From NCBI GenBank assembly GCA_037893225.1, contig JAZGUH010000731.1, positions 682,001 to 746,000 on the forward strand: a stretch of DNA of 64,000 nucleotides. Direction: 5' to 3'. Under the pieces are notes generated by a model. The model saw only the letters and a program-made list of their open reading frames with translations, was not told the origin of the DNA and ran no database searches. Made by a program: the position numbers and the translations under genes. This document shows, one piece after another, positions 32,690 through 44,800 of the stretch (its first letter is position 1; the number at the start of each line of letters is the position of its first letter). Source of the DNA: Hippasteria phrygiana. Lineage: Eukaryota; Echinodermata; Asteroidea; Valvatida; Goniasteridae.

Positions 32690-32770
32690 GACCGGTATCA
32701 CACCGCCGCATCACACCGCCGCACCACACCTTGTTGTAAAACTACTTCACACTCGTTTACAGTCTCACGG
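32690..32770 (+). other. Probable non-coding first exon of the MIF-like gene
   Basis: The end is set by the donor CACGG/GTATGT. The start is inferred from the TATA box. CACACCGCCGCA is repeated twice in it. The next acceptor in the right place is TTTTTTTCAG at 33288, 32 bp before the ATG. Confidence 0.45.
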
Positions 32771-33320
32771 GTATGTTTTGGTAACTTATACATGTAGTGT
32801 GCAACTTGTAGTGTTAATATTTTAAATAACCTGTATTTGCATCTTTACCAGTTCATCATTGGGTCAATTTGTGAAAAAGCCAACGAAAATGTTTCTCTCT
32901 TTTTAAATGGATAGGCTATTGTAACTTTTGGCCAGTTGGAGAAAACAAATGTGCTAAGTACGGCTTGACATTTTGTGAATTGTTCATGGGAATGTGAAAG
33001 GGGCCATTCCTTGACAAAAGTTTGTTTTACCTCAGAAAGTCAAAATCGTCTTTCAAATTCTGGATAGAATCTAATCAGCTTTCCATGAAAACCCGTCCCT
33101 GGCCCTGTGCTGCTGCTGGACCTATAATTTATAATCCAGGTGCGCTCATTGTATATGTACATCTAGGCCTATGTACTGCTCCACAGTATGTCAAGACAAA
33201 GTGAACAAATAGTTTTCTTTCATTTGAATAAAATCTCATCACGAACCTGACGATGGACAGTTGACACATTTTCTTTTATTTTTTTCAGCAGAAAAAACAA
33301 CAACTAACGACAGGATCAAC

Positions 33321-33428
33321 ATGCCTCTCTGCCAGCTCAACACTAACGTCCCTAAAGCCAAAGTGGACGAGGCTTTTGCCAAGGAGTTCTCCCAGCATGT
33401 GGCGAGTATCGTCGATTCCCCGGAAAAG
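33321..33428 (+). CDS. MIF: MIF-like exon with start codon
   Basis: 36 codons, phase 0, ending SIVDSPEK before GTAAAA. ATG follows 32 bases after the acceptor. Confidence 0.92.
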
Positions 33429-35116
33429 GTAAAAAGAACAACGGAGTTTTAAGATTATTATGCGGACTATATTGGAGGAGGATGACAATGTCTGGGATTA
33501 ACAGTCATGTTAAAATCGTAAGGGATAGAATTAGCTGTGTTTTGGCTGTTTGGAAAACAAGCGATGACAAACATGCATACTTGACTTTGATTTATTCTCT
33601 TTGATCTACAGATCAAACTTTGATCTACAGATCAAACTTTGATCTCAAGATCATCTTTGATCTAAAGATCTTAAGACAGAAACTGTCCAATTTTAAAGTT
33701 TCATAAACTAAAAAAAAAAAACCGCTAATCAAAATATACCCTTATAAAGGCCTACTACATCGAGTCAAAACGTTTTCCTACATTTTGTGATCATTGTTGT
33801 CATTTAGGGTTTTGAAAAATACCCATTATCTTTGCTTTCACATTAAGAACCATTTTTTAAAAACGTGTGACTGATTTAAACAAAACTGTCTGTGCTGTTG
33901 TAAAAGATATGAGTATGTGTTGACTTATTGATTAGTAAAGACAGTAACTTTCAAACTTTAAACTAAACTTGAAAGATTATTGTATGACAAACTGCCGATC
34001 AAAATCGCCCTAACTACATCAGGCGCAGATCCAGGGGGGGGGGGGGGGTGTATTTTTTGCTTGTAGGGGCCTACGCCTAAAGTTGCAAACCAGAAAAGCA
34101 GAAACCCTACAGGTCTTATTTTGCCTATGGGTAAGAACAAAACAAAGAGGTTAAATGGCGCAACCAACGGTGAGAAAGTGTGTCAGCCCCCCCCCCCCCC
34201 CCCCCCCCCCCCGCTTGTAATTTTTTTCCAGGCAAATTTCAGACCCCCCCCCCGCAAAAAATCCTGGATCCGCCCCTGCTTTGTTTTGTGATATGCCTCA
34301 TTTTGGGCTTTAAAAAACGTGTATGACTGATCAACGAAGACATGCACACTGATATTTGCTAAAAAACAAACTGCTGAAGTAAATGTTGGCCTACCTTGAG
34401 CAATTAAAACACGCGATGGTGGCCTGGTAGGCCTATATGCCGTTCAAACCGTTGTGCACACCGGAGATGACACATTTGCCGATTCTCAGGCTGGCAAAGA
34501 AAGGGTCCGGCAATGGCAATGTATTGTGGGGTGAGATTTCTTCGGGCATCTGCCGCGAAAGTTGGAGTATCAGTGGTGGTTGGCACCGCAGGGGTTAAAG
34601 ACAGGTTACCCAACAGTCTTCAAGTTCGTTATTGAAGCTTCAACAAATGTTTTCAAATTTGTAATTTTGTGATGCTTTTTTGTCATGATTTCATGTTTTA
34701 TAGACGGTGACCCTGCAGGTGAACCCTGACCAGATCATGGTACGAGCTGGCTCGTTCGATCCCGTGGTCCATGTAGCCATCCATGGGTACAACCCGGACT
34801 ATTTCACGTACGCGATGAGGGAGAAGTGGTTGACATCCCTCACGTCTTATCTCTCTGAGAAGCTAGGCATCACCGACCATGGAAGGTATAAACAAACATG
34901 CTTTCTTCTTCCAATGGGTCGACCCGCCTCGTCCCAATCTCAATTCTCAAACCTGCGACTTTGTCTTTCTCTGGTCCCGGACCCTCTCCGTTTTAACAAA
35001 ACATGTTTGTTACCTTCGTTTTGTTACGTCTTTTTCACAGGATCGTCGTATCTTTCCATCCGATCGAGGCAACACACGTTGGAATCTTTGGAAAGCTCGT
35101 CAGTCAAATGAAGTAG
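33321..35116 (+). CDS. MIF: Macrophage migration inhibitory factor / D-dopachrome tautomerase family protein
   Basis: Three exons (33321-33428, 34704-34885, 35041-35116) join to 121 codons plus stop; the family norm is about 115. The N-terminus MPLCQLNTNVP matches the MIF start. Pro2, which becomes the catalytic N-terminal Pro after Met removal, is present, as is the NTN(V/L)P motif. NPDQIMVRAGS aligns with the VPDQLMAFGGS region, and the third exon (IVVSFHPIEATHVGIFGKL) matches the C-terminal strand. Intron positions correspond to the two introns of vertebrate MIF as I recall them. Differences: the position of the active-site Lys32 of mammalian MIF appears to be Ser, the CxxC of MIF is absent, and the usual Asn near residue 97 is not obvious. 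So cytokine or tautomerase activity cannot be assumed. D-DT is an equally valid relative. Confidence 0.9.
33429..34703. other. MIF-like intron
   Basis: It contains a small palindromic tandem (33600-33672), poly-G at about 34035-34048, poly-C at about 34188-34212 and A runs. The GGATCCGCCCCTGC word next to the poly-C is inverted at 34021-34033 (GCGCAGATCC), so the poly-C and poly-G runs bound a 240-bp hairpin-like unit. Confidence 0.5.
33600..33672. repeat. Palindromic tandem of GATCTACAGATC units
   Basis: TTTGATCTACAGATCAAAC occurs twice, then diverged TTTGATCTCAAGATC and TTTGATCTAAAGATC. Each unit is itself a palindrome. Confidence 0.8.
34704..34885 (+). CDS. MIF: MIF-like middle exon
   Basis: Bounded by TTTTATAG and GTATAA. 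It encodes TVTLQVNPDQIM through TDHG, the central strand-helix-strand of the tautomerase fold. Confidence 0.9.
35041..35116 (+). CDS. MIF: MIF-like terminal exon
   Basis: It follows TTTTTCACAG and encodes 24 residues, ending in VSQMK and TAG. The split Arg codon is restored by the splice. Confidence 0.9.
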
Positions 35117-36193
35117 AGCGCCAAATTGTTTGTTGTGCGATTTGAAGCAATTTCATTTTTCCCCAATGCATCTGTTCCTAGATCCTTTTCAATGTATTTA
35201 TTAAAAGTAGATGTAATTATATTCATAAAAGCAGAGCAAATTTACAATGCATATAAAAGTAGTTAAAATCACACTTAAGCCTATAGGTGCACGGGGGGGG
35301 GGGGGGGGGATTTCAAATGAAAGTCATACTTTCTAGTTTTTCTTTATATTTTTACTATAAAAAATTGAAAATATATTGAGCCATTTAAGACAAAATATAA
35401 TTTAGAAAATAGTCTTCATATAAAGTCCATTTGGAAAAAATGATTATTTTTAAACCATTCCTTGTACTGTGCATAACTTTTTCACAAAGCTGTACGCGTT
35501 TATATTTTTTATTTTTTAAAAGCAGGCCTTTATTGAAACTTGGGGACAGAATTGAACATTGATTTTAAAATAAATTATGAACAATCCTGGGTATTTTGCA
35601 CGAATATAATTTACAGGAGTAGTGTAGGGATGGCGGCTATTAGGGTACCCATCAAATGTATTATAAAAAAAGTGTCTCAGACTGGGGGGGGGGGGAACCA
35701 TCTTATCTTTACCACATCACAGTTCTGGCTCTGCTTTAACTGATCTATGTTTTTGTTACTTTTATTTTGGGATAAATGGAATAAACAATTGAAAATTCAA
35801 AATGCTGGTTACCAGATTCCACATTGACTTGTGCATAAATTCAAGCAATGCTGACGTAGATGTGCAGTTGATGCACAGTGAAGTCTATTTGTAAGTTTGA
35901 TTTGGCTTATTTCCCCCACCAGTTATCTTGTTTATCTCGTTTGTAGTATTCCATAATTATTTGTCGACGAGTAAGATAAGAATGTATCCGTATTCCATGA
36001 ATAGAAACTAAAAGTCACTTTAACCGAAGTTTTGTTTTTTTGTGTGCGTGTATGGAGGAAACTGAATCCGAAATAGCTCAGGTATCTCGGATATGGTCAG
36101 CCCCCACAAATATGGGGCGAGAATCTAGACAATTTAGATGAATTGTATTTTTTTATAAACCGTGCTTCAAGGCATGAAACCCCCGACAATAGC
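35117..36193. other. Downstream of the MIF-like gene: possible 3' UTR
   Basis: AATAAA occurs at 35780-35785. Poly-G runs lie at about 35293-35309 and 35683-35693. No other exon is recognised. Confidence 0.4.
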
Positions 36194-36607
36194 TTAAAGG
36201 TAGTATACATCATTTGCTTTTGCTGAAATTTAAAAAAATGCATGTAAATGGATTTAGGGATTAGTATTTTATAGCTTGCTAGCAAATACTGTAACACTGA
36301 CCTGTTTAAAGTTGTGTGCATATATATGCTGGAAAAACATAAAAATAGTTCTAGTTGTCTGGTCCCCGACCATACTTTTGACAAAACGGTGCAATTTATA
36401 GAGTTGGGGAATTATCAGGTCGGGAAACTAGACTATTTCTAATGATTGTCCGCAGACAATCGTTGGAAAACGATATAAATTTCTACTTTTCTTGAAAACG
36501 GCAGCACATCAGGTGCCATGATTTCACAGGATGCTTGAAACCTCTACATGTATTTACTTCCAGTATTTTGTAACATTTCAGTTTGATTTTGTGTATACTA
36601 CCTTTAA
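36194..36607. mobile_element. MITE family C copy 3
   Basis: TTAAAGGTAGTATACATCAT at the left is inverted at the right as GTGTATACTACCTTTAA. It is similar to 7072-7515 throughout, including the short palindrome GATTGTCCGCAGACAATC near the centre. Confidence 0.75.
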
Positions 36608-36800
36608 CTCATTCCACAAATTTAGGTAATGGGAGTGGCCCACTGACAGGGTGTGCTATTGAAATAATATCTAATATTGCACACAGCAAATGGACAGATG
36701 TAGAATATTTAGTATTTGTGAAATATACTTGATTTATGTAACACTTGCAAAAATTTACTTTAAGTATCTTTTATGATTTGTTTTGTAACACCCATATTGC

Positions 36801-36806
36801 AATAAA
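36801..36806 (+). terminator. AATAAA poly(A) signal, plus strand
   Basis: It could end MIF-like transcripts if the 3' UTR is about 1.7 kb; the earlier signal at 35780 is the alternative. Confidence 0.35.
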
Positions 36807-36843
36807 TCTTAAAAAGAAATGGACACTTTCTGATTAAGTTGTT

Positions 36844-36849
36844 TTTATT
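36844..36849 (-). terminator. AATAAA poly(A) signal, minus strand
   Basis: It could end aldolase transcripts, giving a 3' UTR of about 1.9 kb. Other minus-strand AATAAA words lie at about 37676 and 38277. Confidence 0.35.
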
Positions 36850-38740
36850 TGCCATATTATCTAAAATGAATATTTTTACTATGAACATTCCACATGCTAG
36901 CAGTTATTGGGAGGCGCAGTGAAACATGCACGAACCAGGAATGGAAGAAAAAAGAATTCACATCGTATTTTCGAAGCGTAAACCAATATTTCCCCTAACT
37001 AAACTCAACTGGCAAAACTGCACAGAAAACTAACTTCAATTTCAAAACAAATTTGCTTGACAGGTGTAGTACCCGATCGCTGATCTTTCCATGTATTCGT
37101 TTTTACAAAATTAACCGAGACATATTTAATTGAATTTGAAAAATAAACATTTATCCTTGTAGCACTTTCCAGCTTTCCATATCGTAAATCTTTCTTTGTA
37201 AAAAAACCCAAATTATAGCAGAAATATCTATACACAAATTTTTACAAATCTATCATAAATGGCTTTATTAGTACCTTTAAATCATTAGATATGGAGATGA
37301 TGGCTTCTCTACCACAACCGATGTCTCAAGGCTCGAGGGTCATTAATGCCAATATTTACTAGGAAACATTCACTGTAAGCAACTATTTCACATGCAGATT
37401 TTCAGAATAATATCCAAGAGATTGAACGATTAAGTTTGCAAATATCCATCACATTATTAACAGCAACACCACTGCAGTCTAGGAATCAATAGATGAAACT
37501 ACAGAACACACTGTTGAGGTTTATGACAGTGATGAGATTAATTTTGAATTCCAAAGAATATGGGACCAATTTCCATAACATTTCTCTAAAGAAGCTTTTT
37601 TAATTTTACTTCTTTCAAGTGAAAGAAAGCAGATGTTAATTTTGATGCATAGCTCACTTTGATCAATTCCCCAATCTTTATTCCCCTTAATTTTTTCAGG
37701 GTTTGTAACTCAAAACCAGCTTGGACAATTCAAATAATTTCACAAGATCGGGTCACAATTTTGAAGCAAGTTTTGAAATCCAAGCTGTTAACCCGTTCGT
37801 TATTTCAACAACCGAGAACTAGTTTGCAGAGTTTTTACTGGATTATCTCACATGCCAATGTGCATCAAAACACAAATTACATTTTATAATCTCTGCCAAC
37901 ATTTACACCTGCTCTGTAAAAGTAGACCACATATTGCCCTCTAATAAAAGATAAACACGGCAATTCAAACTTACAAAAATCATGGTCTTGCTGATTTTGT
38001 TTAAAAATGGCAGTTTGACTCAAAGGAATTAAAAAAAAAAATATTGTAGCAACAATCCTTGGTCCATTTTGGTAAGAATCCAAAGACCTATCCTGTTTTT
38101 GACATGGCCTTACATAAAAATCAAACTGCAGAAATCCAAATGTTTCCAATTAAGGTTTTAAAATCTCATACGGAAGTTTAAATAGCATCTTTTTTCAGTC
38201 CTAGAAATTACCTCAAATGTTTGTATAGCCCTTTAACCCAAATCTGTGAAGGATATTTTGAAATCCTGAATATCATTTATTAGTAACAGCAACATTGGTT
38301 CTACTTTCTCTGCACTGGCCTATTAAACGGCCACAGTTTCAAGGTTATTGAGTTTTCCCACACAGGGTCACCAATTCACAATCATGATTGGGTTATCAAG
38401 CTCACCACACGATGGGGCTATTTTATGCGCATCCTAAATAATTATCAGCCTTGTTAAACTCACCAAACGAGGAGGCTATTTCACAAACATTTTAACTGTT
38501 TACAGAGTTAAACCAGAACAGAGAACACTAGAGGGCGCACTTCAGAAGCCTGTTAGCCAATCCGAACCCTGCTGAAGATGATTTATGCGACTGGCAAACA
38601 TCCACATTTCACAGTTATTGTATTATGTCTCACTTGGAAATGTACAATCCGAGAAATGCACCCACTCACACTACCCAGTTAAACCTTTTTGAAGTTGGGA
38701 TGGTAGTTTTTAGCTGAAGCTCACCACTCGGGGGCGCTGT
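36850..38740 (-). other. Probable aldolase 3' UTR and flank
   Basis: This stretch below the aldolase stop has few repeats compared with its surroundings and no exon. The extent of the UTR is not known. Confidence 0.4.
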
Positions 38741-38833
38741 TTAGTATTGGTGGTCTGCCACAAACAGCGACTGTCCGCCTGCTGCTCCGGTGGCCCCACC
38801 TTCGTACTTTCCTTGGGCGGCAGCCCCATTGGC
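38741..38833 (-). CDS. ALDO: Aldolase terminal exon
   Basis: 30 residues plus TAA after a GTCCACAG acceptor. Encodes [17 protein letters not shown] and the C-terminal Tyr that controls substrate preference in the family. Confidence 0.95.
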   Translation of the reverse strand, partial: ANGAAAQGKYEGGATGAAGGQSLFVADHQY

Positions 38834-41800
38834 CTGTGGACGGAACATAAAACAGGGTTAAATATAAGAAGTCCCCTGTTGCCACATTATGAGGTCAGTT
38901 GGGCTGTTCATTTTCGAATAATTCAGTATTCGATTATTCGAAACTGGATTTGACCAGTGTCTTACGTGTGGCGATCGATATTATGGACTGCTCGATCGAA
39001 ATTTGTTTGCATGCGCCCGTTGTATGGGTACGTAACATTCCAATAAGAAACCAAACTCCAGCCTGCATTTTTTGCAGGAATATTATTTTACAAGTGTCAA
39101 GGGTTTTACGGACGGGAACAAAAACATCTGGCCACAAAAAAGTTACCTTCGACAAAAATGCGGCATTTCACACTGCTACACTCCGTAACTTTTCTACTAA
39201 AATAGCACCAGAGTTGTATCTGTACGTGCATATATATTTTTTCGAATATTCGAACCGGCAAAAAGGTATTTGAATATTCGATTGATGATCGAATATTCAG
39301 AATATTTGGGACAGCCCTAGAGGTCAGTAATCTTATGTAACTGGATCCATACTTTTGGTTTGTGTTATTTTGGTATGGGGCTTGCCATGCCTCGTGGACC
39401 ACCATCATATTTTACAACTTGATTTGGTTTAAGCACGATGCAGAGGGAATTTCGGAAGAAAGTAAGGATCAACGTTATCAAGAAAACAGAAGGTACCTTA
39501 GCACGCTTGAGTAGTTCATCCTGTGCAGCCTTGACATTCTTCGCCTGGCCTCCCCACGCCTTGAGCACACTGGCCTGGAGAGCACGGCCATAGGAGAATG
39601 TCAAAGCCCAGGGCTTCTTGCCGGGGTGAGCATTGATAGCATTCAGGTTGAGAGACGCATCCTCCTCGGACTGGCCGCCGGACAGGAAGGTCACGCCTAC
39701 AATTGGGAAATCATGCAATGCAGAATTGTCAAACTTTTGGCACTTTACATCAGTAATAAAAATTTACTAACAGGTGAAAACAAATTGTAATATAACTACC
39801 CCTAGAACTATCCATCTTTTTTAGGGGAGGGGTTCAAAATTATTTTGGGGAGGTATTTTTGAAAGACTACTTTTAAGATTTGTTTTCTATAAAATAGTCT
39901 GGAGTTAAACTATTCACAAACGTAATGCTCTAAGCATCCAGTTATAAATAAAAGCCATTTTGTGTTTCTTTCTTGGGGGTATTTTTTTGTTTACTTTTGG
40001 AGAGGCTGCTGTAGCCTTCTTAGCACCTGCCCAATAATCGTGCCTGGAATCGATAAGAACAAGTCTTGTATCCACTATCCAAGTGAATTTATTACCATGC
40101 ATGCATGTTGCTCATTTTACAACTATTTTGAATTTTTGGGGCCATCTGTGGTAGAAAAAGACAAATTAAGCCCCGACCCACGAGTCCCACAAAAGTCTGA
40201 CATGCGTGTGTGCACGTATCATTACCAACATGCGCACTGGGCGGGGCTTAACCCTAACCCCTTCAATGTTTCCCATGTGGCCTTGCTACATCCAACAATT
40301 TCCAACAAAATGAGAAGCCTGCTATATTTAACATGCAACAGCAAATTTTGTTGGATTCTGCAGTGTACCACCTACACACCGATTTTGGAAGCTACCGAGC
40401 TGAATTCAACAAAATACAACATGGAATTTATATGAGCCCTGCCAAATACAACGGAATTTAACTAGAAATCTGTTTCCACCCTCCTAAACAAAATCCATCA
40501 GGTATATTTAGCTTCGACCCTACTAAATATGACAAAATCCATCAGGTATATTTAGCTTCGACCCTACTAAATATGACAAAATCCATCAGGTATATTTAGC
40601 TTCGACCCTACTAAATATGACAAAATCCATCAGGTATATTTAGCTTCGACCCTACTAAATATGACAAAATCCATCAGGTATATTTAGCTTCGACCCTACT
40701 AAATATGACAAAATCCATCAGGTATATTTAGCTTCGACCCTACTAAATATGACGAAATCCATCAGGTATATTTAGCTTCGACCCTACTAAATATGATGAA
40801 ATCCATCAGGTATATTTAGCTTCGACCCTACTAAATATGACAAAATCCATCAGGTATATTTAGCTTCGACCCTACTAAATATGACAAAATTCATCAGGTA
40901 TATTTAGCTTCGACCCTACTAAATATGACAAAATCCATCAGGTATATTTAGCTTCGACCCTACTAAATATGACAAACTCCATCAGGTATATTTAGCTTCG
41001 ACCCTACTAAACATGATGAACTCCATCAGGTATATTTAGCTTCGACCCTACTAAATATGACAAAATCCATCAGGTATATTTAGCTTCGACCCTACTAAAT
41101 ATGACAAACTCCATCAGGTATATTTTGCTTCGACCCTACTAAATATGACAAACTCCATCAGGTATATTTAGCTTCCACTATGCCAAATGCGACAAAACCC
41201 GACAGGTACATTTAGCTAAATATGACTAAACCTAATACACCAGTGTTGACTGCTAAATCCAATAAATAACAGCTTTTAACCATTGTTGAATTTTGTTGGA
41301 GTCAGCAGGGGTTAGGGTTAATGGACCTGTATGGGTAACCACAATTTGTAGCTGTGTATTTACCGGGCATGGCTGGCGGCACAGTCCTCTGCAGGGTAAC
41401 CACTGTGGCCTGGCCCACATGCTTTGGGGCGTACTTAGTGGGGCAACTCTGGCCGGCAGTCACCATGTTGGGCTTGAGCAGGGTTCCCTCCAAGAAGACG
41501 TGGTTGTCAATCAGGGCCTTGTAGCAGTGCGACAGCACCTAGGAGGTTCAAGGGTATCTACATTTTTAACTGACAGTGGTTTGGGCCAAACGAGTACCTG
41601 GGTGTCTTTCCGCCGCCTCGTTCTGAACACCGACACCCTGTTTTTTTGTATCTGCATGCAAAATCATCATATACCTCGACTCTATATCCAGAACCCTGTG
41701 TAGAAATTATGTGATCAAGTTGGAGACCTTGTTTTTTTATATTATGGGTCTATAAGGTCTGAAAATTGGGATAATTTCTTTGGTATTTATTGATGATATA

Positions 41801-44800
41801 TCCTCTAGATCTGGACCAAAACCGTAAGGGTGGTAAGCTAGGTCTGGCAACCTAAAATGTGGCCAACCCCACCACCTCTGTTGTAGCCCTTTACCTAGAG
41901 TGCCTTTTAGCCTGGTATTGGGCAATTTCCATACAAACAAGTTAAGCAAAATTATCCTGTCAAATGATTTGAATGATTGCGACAGTTATTTTTCTTCCTG
42001 TCATCTGTGATCCAGAGGCTATAACAAGTAAAAACAATAGGTTTTTCTAACACCCACCTTCTCTGTGACAAACTGGGCTCTTGCCAGGTCGTGTGAACCA
42101 TCCGAGAGAACTTCTGGCTCAACAATCGGCACCAGACCATTCTGTGGAGAGAGACAAATAGGAGATAAGTGCAATTTTGTTCACATTCCATAATAACGAA
42201 AAAATGTGATAAGCACCATTTCAGTCATGCAGTCTGACAACCTGGAACCTTCCAGTTGTCCTACAACTATTGATAGTTGTCCAAGCCTTTCCGACAGCCA
42301 ATTTCACGAGCCCTGCAGTGTTTATCACAATGTCTGGATACTGTGATTTGGGGAACCCCCACCGATGATGTTACAAGTACAGAGCCTAATTAGATGCTTT
42401 TTAACAGCATCATGGAGGACTAATGAAAGTCCATGTCACTGCTCAATTCTGGGTCCGAGTCATAAGAGTCAAAGTTTGAGTCACAAGACGTACAGTCAAT
42501 ATTGGGTTTTGCCCTTCACTGACGTATTTTATAAACACTATACTCAGTGTTGTCCCGAGAGATTATTTGGGAAAAAAGACGTACAGTGTTAGTACATTAT
42601 ACACAGCCTCATATACAATGTGGTCTTGTATCCACTTAAAGAGGAAAACAATTTTGACTGTACCTGCTGGCAGATGCTAGCGTATCGAGCCAGGACGTGG
42701 GCATTCTCCCTCATGGCCACGTCCGACGGAGTCAGCTCAGTGATCTTCAGCACGCAGCGCCACTTGGCAAAGCGTGCCCCGTCCTTGTAGTACTGGGCAC
42801 AGCGTGTGCCCAGGTCATCCATACCCTGGGTGGTACACTCACCCCCACTGAAGCCTGCCAGTGGCACCACGCCCTTGTCAACCTGTTGGTTTTAAACAAG
42901 GTTCACACAGATATTAAATTAAGATGTTTTAAGGTTCACAAAAGTCAAAATTGGTCAAATGCTCCAGTTTAAAGATCAACCCCAATAGTTTTGAAAGTTG
43001 TTGGAATTAAACATTGTGTTCAATATATAATCAAATACTTATCCATTACAAAATCATGTTTGTTTTGCGTCTCAATGTGTTATTTTGCGAGAAACATTTT
43101 CTTTCGAGTTCATGAAAACTTTTTACAAATTGACCGCTGGTGGGGCTGTTGGGAAATGAAAAATCTTTGACGTCATACTGGAGAAAGCAAGAAAACTGGT
43201 ACCCTGCACGGCTGATTGCTTAGAAATCATTGGAGCTGGTCTTTAAACGACACGTTTTTAGTTCCAGTAATTTAGGCAAAGTAAAAAAGAACATGTTTAG
43301 CATCCCCACCCACTACCTTTTTGGAGGCCGTCTGGATTTTTTAAAAATGTTACCAGTGGAAAATGAGGTGAAAAAATGGGACACCTTGGCATATGGGTTA
43401 CAGTCAAACTACATCACATCTTGTTACGGAAACAAAACCACAAAATGCTTGTTTCTGCTCTCTGGCTGGCCAGGGCCCAACTTCATGGCTCTGCTTACCG
43501 TTAGCGAAAAATCCCCACTTACTGTAGTAGAAAATTGTGGTTACAGCAAGCGTATTTCACGCATTAGCGGGGAATTTTGGCTCCTAAGCATGCGTACATC
43601 CCGTAACTACAAGGTAAGCACAGATTTTTTCCGCTAGCGCTGTTAGTGCAAAATGGTGATCATAAACGCGGAAAGCTGTAGTTAGCAGAGCCATAAAATT
43701 GGGCCCTGGTGGGCATAAGAGTGCTGGATGGTACTCCCAAGCCACAAACCTTGATTCCTGGAATAATCCCCCTGTCCTGGATGAGCTTGACGAAGGATGT
43801 TCCATCATCGGCCTTCTGGTACAGGGTCTCGTGGAAGAGGATCACCCCACTGATGTAGTTGCCGATGTCGGGGTCCGTGGTAAACAGGAGCTGGCGGTAC
43901 AGACGACGATTTTCCTCCGTGTTTTCCACGCCGATGTTGGCCAGTCGCTTGCCCATGGTTCCTGGGGGTAAAAAAGACAAAGATTTACTCTTATGCCCAA
44001 CAGGATTAGGCCTGTTTGGAGGACAGAGTTTGACATTGGCCTTATTCATGAGATATCCATGTTATGTCGTGTTTCTTGAATCCATGCAGTCAAGCGTTAA
44101 TACGCGCATCCATGCACGTATTGTAATTGCTCGTGTGTGCATGTTAGTACACACAGCATACATACATTCTAAAAAGCCAGATTGGAATTTCAATGCACTT
44201 GTGCAGAAAAAAAAAAAATCATGAACAAACTTTTTGCCATGACCAAATTGATATGAGGGTACCAGTAAAAATAATGTCTTAACTTACATGTAGTTGGGGT
44301 CGGAATTGTTCTTTTATGGATTGAAGTTCTGGTTCCATATTTACCGATCTGTAAAATGTAGTTATATTTTTGGTAAAACTGCATGAATTTCCCATATTTG
44401 TAGGGGCCACCTCACTTTCAAATATTGTCTTCGTTTGATGGGATACAACTAACTTGTATCGATAATTGTATCGATAACACTATCTTATTAACCCCTTGGG
44501 CACGGTATTTTACGGGAGACATCGGGGTGTTGCAGTGGTTCTGGCAGCTAAATCGAACTGCTACAATGTGTTTGTGCAGTCAAGCATGGCATAAACAATA
44601 ATCCAACAATGGATTAAAACTGCACAAACGGCGGCCAATGGCGTCATCCGGCCTGGTGGCACTCTTTTTTGACACCATATGGCGTCATCTGTACGCAAAG
44701 GGTTAATTAAGACTACATTGTACCCCAAGCCTTACAAACTCCAACAGCAGGTTGTGTTGAATTTTGATGGTTCTGGACTGTAGCGCCTTGGCACCATTAC

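Noticed and set aside
41293..41703. 136-residue plus-strand open frame
   Set aside because: It is antisense to the aldolase exon with the Schiff-base lysine.
43230..43637. 135-residue open frame in an aldolase intron
   Set aside because: It starts in family I-like sequence and crosses an inverted repeat; no homology.
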